DNA of 64,000 nt. Source: UBA6080 sp964607515 (GTDB lineage Bacteria; Fermentibacterota; Fermentibacteria; Fermentibacterales; JCC-6). The notes beneath the pieces are model-generated. The model had not been told where the DNA came from and did not search any database. It worked only from the letters and a program-made list of their open reading frames with translations. Positions 8,290-16,366 of the stretch are shown piece by piece (the stretch's first letter is position 1; every line of letters starts with the position of its first letter). The position numbers and the translations under genes were made by a program. Location: positions 31,972 through 95,971 of the forward strand of contig CAZSKU010000007.1 in NCBI GenBank assembly GCA_964607515.1, read 5' to 3'.

Positions 8290-8646
8290 GTGAAGGTTCT
8301 GATAGTTTTCAACCGGGAGCCCTACGACGGTACCGACGTGACCTGGAACGGGCTGCGGCTGGCGGAGAAGCTGCTTGACTCCGGCCAGGAGGTGCGGCTC
8401 TTCCTGATGAACGACTCGGTGGACATGGCCCGGGACGTCTGCAGGCCGCCGGCGGGATACGACCAGGACCTGTCCCTGCAGCTCAGGGACCTCATCGCCC
8501 GGGGGGTTCGGGTGAAGGTGTGCGGAACTTGCATGGCCCGCTGCGGCATACACAAAAACCACCCCTACTTCGATGGGGCCGTGAAATCCACCATGCCCGA
8601 GCTGGCGGAGTGGGTTATTGAGAGCGACCGGATACTGACCTTCTGA
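8290..8646 (+). CDS. DsrE/DsrF-like family protein
   Basis: A 118-residue protein starting at GTG after GAAAGGGG. It has the DsrE pattern: KVLIVFNREPYDGTD, a helix leading to VRLFLMNDSVDMAR, and the Cys pair in KVCGTCMARCG near residues 78-86. Family members act in sulfur relay or have unknown roles, and the conserved Cys could carry sulfur. No tus or dsr genes are nearby, so the role here is not evident. Confidence 0.8.
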   Translation: MKVLIVFNREPYDGTDVTWNGLRLAEKLLDSGQEVRLFLMNDSVDMARDVCRPPAGYDQDLSLQLRDLIARGVRVKVCGTCMARCGIHKNHPYFDGAVKSTMPELAEWVIESDRILTF

Positions 8647-8655
8647 GGAGCTGGA

Positions 8656-9291
8656 ATGGCTCAAACCGGGCCTTTCGACCGTCATGGAGACCGGTACGAA
8701 GCATGGTTCCGAAGGAACCGGGAAGTCTACCTGGCTGAACTGGAGGCGGTCCGCCGGGTGATGCCTACTGCGCCGGTTTTCGGTCTGGAGGTGGGGGTCG
8801 GTTCCGGAGTGTTCGCCTCCCCCCTGGGAGTAGACATCGGTGTCGATCCGTCTCCGTTCATGGCCGGAAAGGCTCGCCTCAGGGGGGTGCCGGTGTGCCT
8901 GGGCGTGGCGGAGAGGCTTCCGTTTTCCCGGTGCGTGTTTGATTTCGTGCTCATGGTCACCACGGTCTGTTTCGTGAACCACATACCGGAGTCGTTCCGG
9001 GAAACCCTTCGTGTGCTGAAACCTGGCGGTTGCCTGATAATCGGGTTCGTGGACCGGGAGAGCGTTCTCGGCCGGGAGTACCTCCTGAGAAGCGCCGGCA
9101 GCGTCTTCTACCGGGAGGCGGTGTTCGTGTCAGCCGGTGAGATGGGGGAACACATGGCCCGGGCGGGTTTCGTATCCCTCGGCTGCAGCCAGGCCCTTAT
9201 ACCAGGCGAACCCGCCGACCGGATCCTGGATGGCTGCGGTGAAGGAGCCTTCATCGTATTCAGGGGATTCAAACCGGAGGGCGGAGCGTAG
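8656..9291 (+). CDS. Class I SAM-dependent methyltransferase
   Basis: A 211-residue methyltransferase. Motif I is GLEVGVGSGVFASPLG, followed by the acidic loop GVDPSPFMAGKA, then CLGVAERLPFSRCVFDFVLMVTTVCF and ETLRVLKPGGCLIIGFVDRE, the usual UbiE/SmtA-like order. The methyl acceptor is unknown. It starts nine bases after the DsrE-like gene, so the two are likely cotranscribed. Confidence 0.88.
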   Translation: MAQTGPFDRHGDRYEAWFRRNREVYLAELEAVRRVMPTAPVFGLEVGVGSGVFASPLGVDIGVDPSPFMAGKARLRGVPVCLGVAERLPFSRCVFDFVLMVTTVCFVNHIPESFRETLRVLKPGGCLIIGFVDRESVLGREYLLRSAGSVFYREAVFVSAGEMGEHMARAGFVSLGCSQALIPGEPADRILDGCGEGAFIVFRGFKPEGGA

Positions 9292-9383
9292 TTGGCATTC
9301 TTCTTCCGCCTGGATTGCCCGTTCCCCATGCTTGCGCTGCCGGGTGGACTCCGGGGCGCTCCGGTTTCGATGGGAGCATGAGC

Positions 9384-10619
9384 ATGGAAAGGCTGGGCCG
9401 GAGTTCCGCGGTGGCCTTCATTGTTCTGCTGGGCGTGGTGAGCCTGTTCGCGGACATGAACTACGAGGGCGGCCGCAGCGTGGTGGGGCAGTACATCAAG
9501 CTGCTGGGCACCGGCGCCTTCGCCCTGGGCTTGTCCGCGGGGTTCGGGGAGTTCATCGGCTACGCCCTGCGCCTGGTCTCCGGGGCGGTGGCGGACAGGA
9601 CCCGGAAGTACTGGGCCCTCATCATCACCGGGTACGTTGTGCAGCTCTGTTCCCTGCCCATGCTGGCCTTCGTCCGGGGCTGGAAGCTGGCCCTGGCGTT
9701 TTTGCTCCTGGAGAGGGTGGGGAAGGCCATCCGGAAACCCGCCCACGACGCGGTGATCTCCTTCGCCTCCAAGCGGACCGGAAGCGGGTTCGGTTTCGGT
9801 CTGCACGAGGCCATGGACCAGGTGGGCGCCTTCCTGGGCCCGGCGCTGTTCTCCCTTCTTCTCTTCTCGGGCCCGGACGGTGCGGCCCTGGCGGACTACC
9901 GCCGGGGGCTTCTGCTTCTGTTCATACCCGCAGGGCTGGTGGTGCTGATAGTGTCCGCGGCAAGATTCTTCTTCCCGCACCCCCAGAATTTCGAGCTGGA
10001 CCGGGCGGCACCGGAGGTCCGGATGAAGGGGTACTCCCGGGGCTTCTGGATCATCGTGGCCGCCGCGGGCCTGATGGCCATGGGGATCACCGACTTCCCC
10101 CTCATAGGCATGCACCTGATCAGGTCCGGGCGGTTCCCCGAGGCCGCCATCCCGCTGCTCTACTCCGGGGCCATGGCAGTGGACGCGGCGGCGGCTCTGG
10201 TGTTCGGAAAGCTTTACGATCGCTTCGGCGTGAAGGCGCTTCTGGGGTTGTTCATCGCCGAGCTGTTCACCGCTCCTATGGTGTTCCTCGGGCCCTCCTG
10301 GGCCATCATCGGGGGCATGGCCCTGTGGGGGATCAGCGTGGGAACCCAGGAATCCATCCTCAAGGCGGCCATCGGGGACCGGGTGCCCAAGGAGAAGCGG
10401 GGCAGGGCTTTCGGCCTTTTCAACACAGCCTTCGGGTTTTTCTGGTTCGTGGGGAGCGCCGTGGTGGGGCTGCTGTACGACCGGTACGGCCCGTTGCCCA
10501 TGGCGCTGTTCTCCGTGGCCGTCCAGGGGGCGGCCCTGGGGGTGTTCGCCTTCATGATGCCCCGGGATCCGGGGCGGAGCGCCTTCGGAAGCGCCGGAGA
10601 AGGGGAGGATCATGTCTGA
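9384..10619 (+). CDS. Major facilitator superfamily transporter
   Basis: A 411-residue integral membrane protein with about 11-12 hydrophobic segments and the charged loop VADRTRKYW after the second pair of helices, typical of MFS carriers. GGGAG seven bases before ATG 9384 supports this start; ATG 9378 is the alternative. The conserved N-terminal motif FADMNYEGGRSVVGQY and the lack of a signature for a known substrate leave function open; an efflux role is possible. Its end overlaps the SnoaL-like gene by 8 bases. Confidence 0.85.
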   Translation: MERLGRSSAVAFIVLLGVVSLFADMNYEGGRSVVGQYIKLLGTGAFALGLSAGFGEFIGYALRLVSGAVADRTRKYWALIITGYVVQLCSLPMLAFVRGWKLALAFLLLERVGKAIRKPAHDAVISFASKRTGSGFGFGLHEAMDQVGAFLGPALFSLLLFSGPDGAALADYRRGLLLLFIPAGLVVLIVSAARFFFPHPQNFELDRAAPEVRMKGYSRGFWIIVAAAGLMAMGITDFPLIGMHLIRSGRFPEAAIPLLYSGAMAVDAAAALVFGKLYDRFGVKALLGLFIAELFTAPMVFLGPSWAIIGGMALWGISVGTQESILKAAIGDRVPKEKRGRAFGLFNTAFGFFWFVGSAVVGLLYDRYGPLPMALFSVAVQGAALGVFAFMMPRDPGRSAFGSAGEGEDHV

Positions 10620-11019
10620 CAACCTGGATATCGCGAAACGCTTCATACGGATATGGGGCGACGGAAGCCTCGATCTGATAGACGAGCTGGCGGCTCCTGA
10701 GATAGTGGTGAAGTACCCGGTGATGCCTTCGGTGATCCGCGGGCGGAGGCTCTACCGCAGGGTTATGGAGGGGTTCCGGGGGGCATTCCCCGATTCCTCG
10801 CTCTCGCTGCTCGACGAAGTTGACGGCGGGGAGAAGGTTGTTCTCCGGTGGAGTTTTACGGGAACCCAGTCGGGGCCCCTGCTGGGGATCCCCGGGTCGG
10901 GGCTGAAGGTCGCCTGGACCGGGATGACCCTTTACAGGATCCAGGGCGGTCTTGTCACGGAGGAGACCGGGGAGGAGAACTTCCTGGGTTTCTACAGGCA
11001 GATCGGGCTGGTCCGGTGA
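10612..11019 (+). CDS. SnoaL-like / NTF2-fold protein
   Basis: A 135-residue protein of the SnoaL-like polyketide cyclase group (cystatin-like alpha+beta barrel): IAKRFIRIWGDGSLDLIDELA at the N-terminus shows the usual start helix, followed by RRVMEGFRGAFPDSSL and the barrel strands VVLRWSFTGTQSGPLLGIPG. Family members are isomerases, cyclases or proteins of unknown activity. It overlaps the transporter gene before it (8 bases) and the VOC gene after it (GTGA), so it is part of a translationally coupled trio. Confidence 0.82.
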   Translation: MSDNLDIAKRFIRIWGDGSLDLIDELAAPEIVVKYPVMPSVIRGRRLYRRVMEGFRGAFPDSSLSLLDEVDGGEKVVLRWSFTGTQSGPLLGIPGSGLKVAWTGMTLYRIQGGLVTEETGEENFLGFYRQIGLVR

Positions 11020-11444
11020 ACCCGGGAAGGCCCGATCCGCTGCTTCTCGGGTTGGACTGCATCCGGCTTCCGGTGGACGACCTGGAGCGGGGCCTTTCGT
11101 TCTACCGGGACGCCCTCGGGCTGGAGCCGGTGTGGCGGGACGGGACCTCAGCCGGGCTGGGCATGCCCGGGGGCGGCGAGTTGGTTCTGCACACCACGGG
11201 GGGAAGCCCGGAGACCGACATCCTGGTTCGAAGCGCGGACGAGGCGGCCCGGAGGATTTCGCAGGCCGGGGGGAGCGTGGCGGCAGACCCCTTCGACATC
11301 CGGATCGGGCGCTGCTGCGTGGTCCGGGACCCCTGGGGCAACGAGATGGTGCTTCTGGACTCTTCGAAGGGGCTTCTCCGGACCGACGAACACGGAAACG
11401 CGGCCGGCAACCTTCCTCTCTGCGCTGACGCCGGGGCGGGCTGA
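11016..11444 (+). CDS. VOC-family protein (glyoxalase/bleomycin resistance fold)
   Basis: A 142-residue VOC-fold protein. The GTG start overlaps the SnoaL-like stop as GTGA. The pattern is complete: LDCIRLPVDDLERGLSFYRD, GLEPVWRDG, and near the end CVVRDPWGNEMVLLD with the metal-ligand Glu position. It could be a lyase, dioxygenase-like enzyme or binding protein; no partner gene fixes the substrate. Confidence 0.85.
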   Translation: MNPGRPDPLLLGLDCIRLPVDDLERGLSFYRDALGLEPVWRDGTSAGLGMPGGGELVLHTTGGSPETDILVRSADEAARRISQAGGSVAADPFDIRIGRCCVVRDPWGNEMVLLDSSKGLLRTDEHGNAAGNLPLCADAGAG

Positions 11445-11469
11445 TACTGCCGTTACCCGCTGCTCCGGG

Positions 11470-11501
11470 TATACTTTCCATGTATTGAGCAAAGGAGGGG
11501 A
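11470..11501 (+). promoter_or_regulatory. -10 element and strong ribosome-binding site of the UDG-like gene
   Basis: TATACT at 11470-11475 is a near-consensus -10; only a weak -35 (CTGCCG) lies 17 bases upstream. AAAGGAGGGG just before the ATG is the strongest Shine-Dalgarno in this part of the window. A separate promoter would split the downstream genes from the VOC operon. Confidence 0.4.
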
Positions 11502-11503
11502 GA

Positions 11504-12121
11504 ATGGGCGTAATACCTTCCGATTCCGTGAAGTGCAGTTCCTTCCCCTGCGGCGACGTCCGGAAGGAGCGCCATTCAGTTCCGGGGGTGGAGATCGACC
11601 CGGAGAGGATCCGGGTGGTGCTTGTCTCCGAATCGGCCCCGGCGGACCCCGGGGACCACTACTACAGCCCGGGGGACCCGCTGTTCCTTCGAACCACGCT
11701 GCAGGCTTTCCGGGACGCGGGGGAGAATGTAAACTCCGCCGCGGACATTCTGGACCTGGGAGTCTACATGACCACCGCGGTGAAGTGCGGCAAGACGGGC
11801 TATCTGCTGAGCCCCGCCACGGTGAGGGAGTGTTCGGGGCTGCTCGAGGCGGAACTGGACCTATTCTCTTCGGTGAGGGCATACCTGCTCATGGGGGACG
11901 CGGCCATCCGGGCGCTGAACTGCGTGGCCGCACGGCGGGGGGAGAAGAGGGTGATTCCGGCCGGGTCCACTTACAGGATCAGGGGACAGGAATACCTGTA
12001 CCGGGGAGCCAGGGCCTTCCCCTCCTACCTGCAGGCGGGCCCCAGCTTCTTCATCGAGAAGAGCAAGCGCCGGATGATAGCCGAGGATATCAGGGCCGCC
12101 CTGGACCTGGCGGGGAAGTGA
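11504..12121 (+). CDS. Uracil-DNA glycosylase superfamily-like protein
   Basis: A 205-residue protein. VVLVSESAPADPGDHYYSPG is laid out like the first active-site region of UDG-fold proteins, DLGVYMTTAVKCGKTGY like the middle region (TNAVKC in families 4 and 5), and YLLMGDAAIRALN the following strand-helix. There is no classical GEAPG motif, so activity on uracil is not assured. The start is fixed by the strong AAAGGAGGGG. Thirty-two bases separate it from the DUF2703 gene. Confidence 0.65.
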   Translation: MGVIPSDSVKCSSFPCGDVRKERHSVPGVEIDPERIRVVLVSESAPADPGDHYYSPGDPLFLRTTLQAFRDAGENVNSAADILDLGVYMTTAVKCGKTGYLLSPATVRECSGLLEAELDLFSSVRAYLLMGDAAIRALNCVAARRGEKRVIPAGSTYRIRGQEYLYRGARAFPSYLQAGPSFFIEKSKRRMIAEDIRAALDLAGK

Positions 12122-12153
12122 TCGATGTGTCTGACGACATTGTGGAGGGCGCC

Positions 12154-12543
12154 ATGAAAACGGTATCTGTGAGGTGGCAGAGGCTGGTGACCGAAGAGGG
12201 CGAAACGTGTGAACGCTGCTCGTGCACGGAGAGCGCCGTTGAGAGTGCTGTCCGAAGGCTCGGGGAGGCGCTGGCCCCTCTGGGCGTCGGAGTCTCGCTG
12301 ATCAGGGAGGCTCTGGATCAGGCCCGGTTCGCCGGGGACCCCCTGCAGTCCAACAGGATCTGGATCAATGGAAGGGCTCTGGAAGAGTGGATCGGGGCCG
12401 GGTCCGGCGAGAGCCGGTGCTGCGACGCCTGCGGGGACTCCATGTGCAGAACCCTGGAGGTGGGCTCCTCGACCTACGAGGCTGTTCCCGAGGAACTGAT
12501 CATCAAAGCCGGGCTGCTGGTGGCAGCGGAGCTGGAGGGCTGA
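12154..12543 (+). CDS. DUF2703-family protein
   Basis: A 129-residue Cys-rich protein. VRWQRLVTEEGETCERCSCTE, LESNRIWING-like QSNRIWINGRALEEWIG and CCDACGDSMCRTLE followed by EELIIKAGLL are what I know of DUF2703. The Cys residues suggest metal or metalloid binding or a redox role, but the family function is not established. The ATG is preceded by GGAGGGC at close spacing. Confidence 0.85.
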   Translation: MKTVSVRWQRLVTEEGETCERCSCTESAVESAVRRLGEALAPLGVGVSLIREALDQARFAGDPLQSNRIWINGRALEEWIGAGSGESRCCDACGDSMCRTLEVGSSTYEAVPEELIIKAGLLVAAELEG

Positions 12544-12574
12544 CACGCGGGTTATCGAAATAGGAGGGGCCGGA

Positions 12575-12595
12575 ATGGGGAAAGGGCTCCGGTGA
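12575..12595 (+). CDS. Possible 6-codon leader peptide
   Basis: A strong site TAGGAGG (12561-12567) lies seven bases before ATG 12575, which opens a frame of only six codons (MGKGLR) ending in TGA. That stop overlaps the GTG of the next short frame as GTGA. It may be a leader that loads ribosomes for the downstream genes, or the start of a longer gene interrupted by a frameshift. Confidence 0.35.
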   Translation: MGKGLR

Positions 12596-12744
12596 AGCTG
12601 CTGGAGTACCGGGATGACACCGGTGAGGCCGGAACAGGCCGTTCCGGGCCGGACGGCGCCTCGGGGGAGGCCACGGGCCGCTCCCGGCGCGGGGCGGGGC
12701 TCGGGCCCGGGAAGCCCTTGAAATCCTTTGGAGACACGGTCTGA
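12592..12744 (+). CDS. Possible 50-residue small protein between DUF2703 and methyltransferase
   Basis: Starts at GTG overlapping the leader stop (GTGA) and ends in TGATG overlapping the methyltransferase start. The start (KLLEYRDDTGEAG) and end (PLKSFGDTV) look protein-like, while the middle is Gly/Arg/Ser-rich low complexity. The chained overlaps match the style of real genes in this window. Joining the leader and this frame by a one-base shift would give one continuous protein, so a frameshifted gene is the alternative. Confidence 0.35.
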   Translation: MKLLEYRDDTGEAGTGRSGPDGASGEATGRSRRGAGLGPGKPLKSFGDTV

Positions 12745-13403
12745 TGGGAGGCATCGGGAGTTTTGCGGCCGGCGTTCTGGGAAGGCCCGGCAGGGGTCTG
12801 GCCCCCCGGCTTCTGGCGCCCCTGTGGAACTGGAGGAACTCAGACCTGAACGACGCCGCCCTGTCGGCCCTGGAACTGTGCCCTGAGGACAGAGTTCTGG
12901 AGGTGGGGTTCGGCGGCGGGTACCTGCTTAGAAGAATCGCGTCGGCTGTGACGGAAGGGCTGGCGGCGGGGGCGGACCCCTGCCGGGCGCTGGTGGACCG
13001 GGGCCGCCGCCGGTTCCGATCCCGGGTCGCCGCCGGCCGGGTAGATCTCCGGTGCGCCCCGGCGGAGGAGCTTCCCTTCCCTTCCGGAAGCTTCGGGAAG
13101 GCATGCACAGTGAACTCCCTGTTCTTCTGGAAACAGCCCGAACGGGGGCTCGAGGAGATTCACCGGGTGCTGGAGGACCGGGGCATGCTTGTGGTGTGCC
13201 TCACGGTGAAGAGGTGCCTGGAAAACCGCTGGTTCCTGCGGGAAGGGGTGAGGCTCCTGGAGAACGGGGAGATCGTGGAGATGGTCGAAAGGTCAGGCTT
13301 TGACATTGTGGATTCCCGGCTGTGCGAAGACTCGCGCCGGGAGTTCATTCTCCTGACCGCAGGGAAGAGGGCGCCGGCGATGGGTGAGGGAGGCGGGGAA
13401 TGA
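12744..13403 (+). CDS. Class I SAM-dependent methyltransferase, UbiE-like
   Basis: A 219-residue methyltransferase. Motif I is RVLEVGFGGGYLLRRI, then AGADPCRALVDRGRRR, the CAPAEELPFPSGSFGKACTV segment and IHRVLEDRGMLVVCLTV. The N-terminal helix RLLAPLWNWRNSDLNDAAL resembles methyltransferases acting on lipid or quinone-like substrates, but the acceptor is not known. It overlaps the small frame before it (TGATG) and the phosphatase-like gene after it (ATGA). Confidence 0.88.
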   Translation: MGGIGSFAAGVLGRPGRGLAPRLLAPLWNWRNSDLNDAALSALELCPEDRVLEVGFGGGYLLRRIASAVTEGLAAGADPCRALVDRGRRRFRSRVAAGRVDLRCAPAEELPFPSGSFGKACTVNSLFFWKQPERGLEEIHRVLEDRGMLVVCLTVKRCLENRWFLREGVRLLENGEIVEMVERSGFDIVDSRLCEDSRREFILLTAGKRAPAMGEGGGE

Positions 13404-14254
13404 CGGCCCGCGGGGAGAGCGCGGAGGAGGCGTTTTCCGCCGCCGCCGAAGGCCTTCCCGTGCGCGAGTCCATCGCCGCCGTGACCCCCACGGTGTGCTC
13501 CCTGATGGGGATTCCCCCGGTTCCCGGGGAGAAACCGATAACCCGGGTTCTGGAGGCGGCGTGGGAGACGTTCTCCGAAGGAAGCGCGGAAAGGTGCCTG
13601 GTTTTCGCCCCGGACGCCCTGGGAAGCCACCTCGGGGGGGAGGAGGGGCTGTTTCAGCGGGTGCGGGCCGCCGCGCCCCTGGAGGTTCCCGCGAGGGCGG
13701 TGTACCCGCCGAAGACCCCGGTCTGTTTCGCTTCAATGTTCACCGGCCTCCCTCCGGAAGGACACGGAATCCGCCGGTACGAGAAGCCCGTCCTGGCCTG
13801 CGTCACCCTGTTCGACCGGCTGGCCGCCGCGGGAAAAAGGGCTGCGGTGGTGTCCGTGGCGGAGTGCAGCATAGACGTGATCTTCCGGGGAAGGCCCGTG
13901 CAGTACTTCTCCGAGGAGTACGATCCCCAGGTGGTGCGAAGGACCGTTAACCTTCTGGAGGAGGACCGGGCGGACTTCATCCTGGCCTACGTCCAGGGGT
14001 ACGACGACGCCCTGCACCGCACCACGCCCTTCTCCCCGGAAGCCCTGGCGGCGGCTCGGGAGAACGTGTCGCAGTTCCTGGAGGCGGCCGCCGCCTTCGA
14101 CAGGTGCTGGGCCCGGTTCAACCGGGCTCTCCTGTTCGCCCCGGACCATGGAGCCCACACAAGCCCCGCCACCCGCCGGGGAGACCACGGGGAGGACATC
14201 CCCGGGGACATGGAGCTGTCTCACTTCTACGGTTTCCGGGGAGCCGGGGGCTGA
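13400..14254 (+). CDS. Alkaline phosphatase-superfamily (metalloenzyme) protein
   Basis: A 284-residue protein of the alkaline phosphatase/nucleotide pyrophosphatase superfamily. The nucleophile region is RAVYPPKTPVCFASMFTGLPPEGHGI, as in phosphodiesterases of this group, with a metal-ligand pattern in YVQGYDDALHR and FAPDHGAHTS. At 284 residues it is shorter than most family members and has no signal peptide, so it is probably cytoplasmic. Coupling to the methyltransferase by an ATGA overlap suggests a shared pathway that I cannot name. Confidence 0.75.
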   Translation: MTARGESAEEAFSAAAEGLPVRESIAAVTPTVCSLMGIPPVPGEKPITRVLEAAWETFSEGSAERCLVFAPDALGSHLGGEEGLFQRVRAAAPLEVPARAVYPPKTPVCFASMFTGLPPEGHGIRRYEKPVLACVTLFDRLAAAGKRAAVVSVAECSIDVIFRGRPVQYFSEEYDPQVVRRTVNLLEEDRADFILAYVQGYDDALHRTTPFSPEALAAARENVSQFLEAAAAFDRCWARFNRALLFAPDHGAHTSPATRRGDHGEDIPGDMELSHFYGFRGAGG

Positions 14255-14276
14255 GGAACGCTTCGGGAGAGCAGCA

Positions 14277-14322
14277 TTGACTTGCAGCACTCGATGTGTA
14301 TGATGTATGTAATCTATACACA
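14277..14322 (+). promoter_or_regulatory. vapBC promoter with palindromic operator
   Basis: TTGACT (14277-14282) and TATGAT (14299-14304) are 16 bp apart. TGTGTAT (14295-14301) and ATACACA (14316-14322) form a perfect 7-bp inverted repeat with inner GAT/ATC pairs, lying across the -10 element and the start site. VapB-type antitoxins bind such palindromes to repress their own promoter. The region is markedly AT-richer than its surroundings. Confidence 0.75.
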
Positions 14323-14336
14323 TGCGGGAGGCGGAA

Positions 14337-14531
14337 ATGCGCACGAACATCGTCATAGAAGATGACCTGATGAAGGAAGCTCTGGAAATATCCGGCTGCA
14401 GGACGAAAAAGGAGACGGTGGAGGAAGGGCTGAGGCTGCTCATCGCGATGCGCAAACAGGCGGGAGCGCGGAAATACCGGGGAAAGCTGAACTGGGAGGG
14501 CGATCTGGATGAGATGAGAACCGACCGGTGA
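14337..14531 (+). CDS. vapB: Type II antitoxin, VapB-like
   Basis: A 64-residue antitoxin. MRTNIVIEDDLMKEALEIS is the ribbon-helix-helix type N-terminus of this VapB group, followed by GCRTKKETVEEGLRLLIAM and a C-terminal toxin-binding tail. GGAGG five bases before ATG 14337 favours this start over the in-frame ATG at 14322. It overlaps the toxin start as GTGA. VapB neutralises VapC and represses the operon through the palindrome upstream. Confidence 0.9.
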   Translation: MRTNIVIEDDLMKEALEISGCRTKKETVEEGLRLLIAMRKQAGARKYRGKLNWEGDLDEMRTDR

Positions 14532-14920
14532 TACTGGCGGACACCTCGGTCTGGATTGACTACGTGAACGGAATCGCGTCTCCCCGGACGGACTTGCTCG
14601 ACAGGGAACTGCAGCGCGACCGGGTGGCTACCGGTGATCTGATAATCGCGGAGTTTCTGAAGGGTTTCCGGTACGACGCCCAGTTCCGCGCGGCCGCGGC
14701 GATAATGGAATCGCTTGAATACCATGACATCGCGGGCAGGGCGATCGCGTACAAGGCCGCCGAAAACTTCCGCAGGCTCAGGAAATGCGGAATCACCGTG
14801 AGGAAAACGATCGATGTGCTGATAGCCACGTTCTGCATAGAGAACCGCTTCGAACTACTGCACAGCGACAGGGATTTCGACCCCATGGAGGATCATCTCG
14901 GATTGAAAGTCAGGAGATGA
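14528..14920 (+). CDS. vapC: Type II toxin VapC, PIN-domain ribonuclease
   Basis: A 130-residue PIN-domain nuclease. The acidic residues are in place: MILADTSVWIDYV (Asp5), LIIAEFLKGF (Glu), TIDVLIATFCIENR (Asp) and LLHSDRDFDPM (Asp/Asp). VapC toxins cut RNA, often initiator tRNA, when the antitoxin is lost. The GTG start overlaps the vapB stop. Its codons are less GC-biased than neighbouring genes, consistent with recent transfer. Confidence 0.93.
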   Translation: MILADTSVWIDYVNGIASPRTDLLDRELQRDRVATGDLIIAEFLKGFRYDAQFRAAAAIMESLEYHDIAGRAIAYKAAENFRRLRKCGITVRKTIDVLIATFCIENRFELLHSDRDFDPMEDHLGLKVRR

Positions 14921-15014
14921 CCCTGCCGGCTTCGAGCCTGCCGGTACCAGAGTATCCCCGCGATTCCGCAGATATTCCGTTTCGACGCTTTTTCCGACTT
15001 TGTGCTTCTCCGCT

Positions 15015-16088
15015 TCACGGCTGAAGTCCTACCAGATACAGCCCCTCCCCGGAGCGGAACAGGACGGCTCCCCCCGAGGGCAGTTCCACGGCCGTGGTCA
15101 TGGAGCCGATCAGCCCTGACGTTCCCGGAAGGGTGTCTTCGGGGGTGACTGTGAAGGTCTCCCAGTCCGCCCGGGCGGTCATCAGGGGGCAGTCGAAGCC
15201 GCGGGAGACCAGGAACCGGCCGTCGGCCAGCCTTCCGTGCACCGAGACGTCCGGCCCGGGATTCCGGACGATCCTGCCGTCGGCGTACCTGAGGATCTGT
15301 CCTTCGGGGTCGCGGGAAAGCCCGGCGTCCGGAAGCACCCACTGCTCTATGACCGGCGTGAAGATACCGTCCGCCAGGGTCATTTCCAGAAGGACCTCCC
15401 CGGTGGAGGCGTCGGCTATCAGGTCCGGGGGCCAGGCTCCGCAGGCCGCCAGGTCCGACCAGGGGTTCGGGATGAAACCGTCCCCCAGGAAGTCTCCGGC
15501 GCCGCCGCTTCTGGAGCCGTCGGCGATGTTCACCAGGTAGCCCGGAGACTCGGGTTCCGAGTTATCCAGGAACATGCCGGTCCAGTAATCAACCATTCCT
15601 TGGGGGGTCGGGGGGCAGGCGAGGATCGGGGAGCCGTAGAACCGGGCGCCGTCCCGGGTGAACTGGAACTCCGGGCCGCCGCCCACCTCGATGCTCAGAG
15701 CGACGAGCCTCGTATTGCTCCCGTCCGGGGAGCAGAGGAATATCCCCGCGGGACCCGGAACGTAATCCTCCGGCTGCAGGGAGTCGGGGACCCGGAGGTT
15801 CCGGGTGAAGAGCAGCACGGTTCCGTCAGGGCTCGCCCGGAGCATGCCGTCCCGGCCACTGAACTCCCACCCGTGCTCCCGGGGGCTCCAGTCCGGCTTT
15901 ATCACGGTTTCGGAGCCGGGGTCCAGGGGGTCCAGGGAGTGAAGTGCTCCCTGAACGTCCCTGTAGATCACCGTGTTGTCGGGAAGAACCACGTAGCCGG
16001 GAAACCACCACGACAGGGGAGAGGCGATGAGAACCGGTTCCCCGGCGGCCGCCGCGGCGGCCAGGGCGAGCAGCGGAAGGGATTTCAA
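15015..16088 (-). CDS. Secreted protein of unknown function, probable beta-propeller
   Basis: A 357-residue exported protein. The start is a TTG at 16088 preceded by GAGGAGG at five bases; it opens a signal peptide MKSLPLLALAAAAAAGEP. The frame is open further upstream but that part lies over the tRNA-Pro gene. Repeats such as ASPDGTVLLFTRNL and GIFLCSPDGSNTRLVAL have the TolB/WD40-like strand-turn pattern. A TATACT -10-like element lies at 16121-16116. It converges with vapC, 94 bases apart, where a short CCGGC/GCCGG hairpin is the only terminator-like element. No known family recognised. Confidence 0.7.
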   Translation of the reverse strand: MKSLPLLALAAAAAAGEPVLIASPLSWWFPGYVVLPDNTVIYRDVQGALHSLDPLDPGSETVIKPDWSPREHGWEFSGRDGMLRASPDGTVLLFTRNLRVPDSLQPEDYVPGPAGIFLCSPDGSNTRLVALSIEVGGGPEFQFTRDGARFYGSPILACPPTPQGMVDYWTGMFLDNSEPESPGYLVNIADGSRSGGAGDFLGDGFIPNPWSDLAACGAWPPDLIADASTGEVLLEMTLADGIFTPVIEQWVLPDAGLSRDPEGQILRYADGRIVRNPGPDVSVHGRLADGRFLVSRGFDCPLMTARADWETFTVTPEDTLPGTSGLIGSMTTAVELPSGGAVLFRSGEGLYLVGLQP

Positions 16089-16246
16089 GGGCACCTCCTC
16101 GGGTTTGATGCCGGGAGTATATGGACCCGGAGGGCGGCGGGCACGGCTCGGATTCCGCGCCCCGCCTGCGCCGCGGTGAACGGATACGCGAAGGACCGGG
16201 CATGTCCACCATGCGCCGGTTCCGACGGATGGGATCACGGGGGTGC

Positions 16247-16323
<77 letters not shown>

Positions 16324-16335
16324 ACCGGAACCGCT

Positions 16336-16364
16336 ATTCTACAATCGGGTATATACCTCTGCAA
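16336..16364 (-). promoter_or_regulatory. Promoter of tRNA-Pro
   Basis: On the minus strand, TTGCAG (16364-16359) and TAGAAT (16341-16336) are spaced by 17 bp, and the -10 ends 12 bases before the mature tRNA 5' end. The position relative to a stable RNA gene makes this one of the safer promoter calls here. Confidence 0.75.
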
Positions 16365-16366
16365 CC

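Noticed and set aside
6696..14254. Defence island or biosynthetic cluster
   Set aside because: The small enzymes (GNAT, DsrE, methyltransferases, VOC, SnoaL, UDG-like) do not form a known or coherent pathway, and no nuclease, transposase, polyketide or peptide synthetase genes are present.
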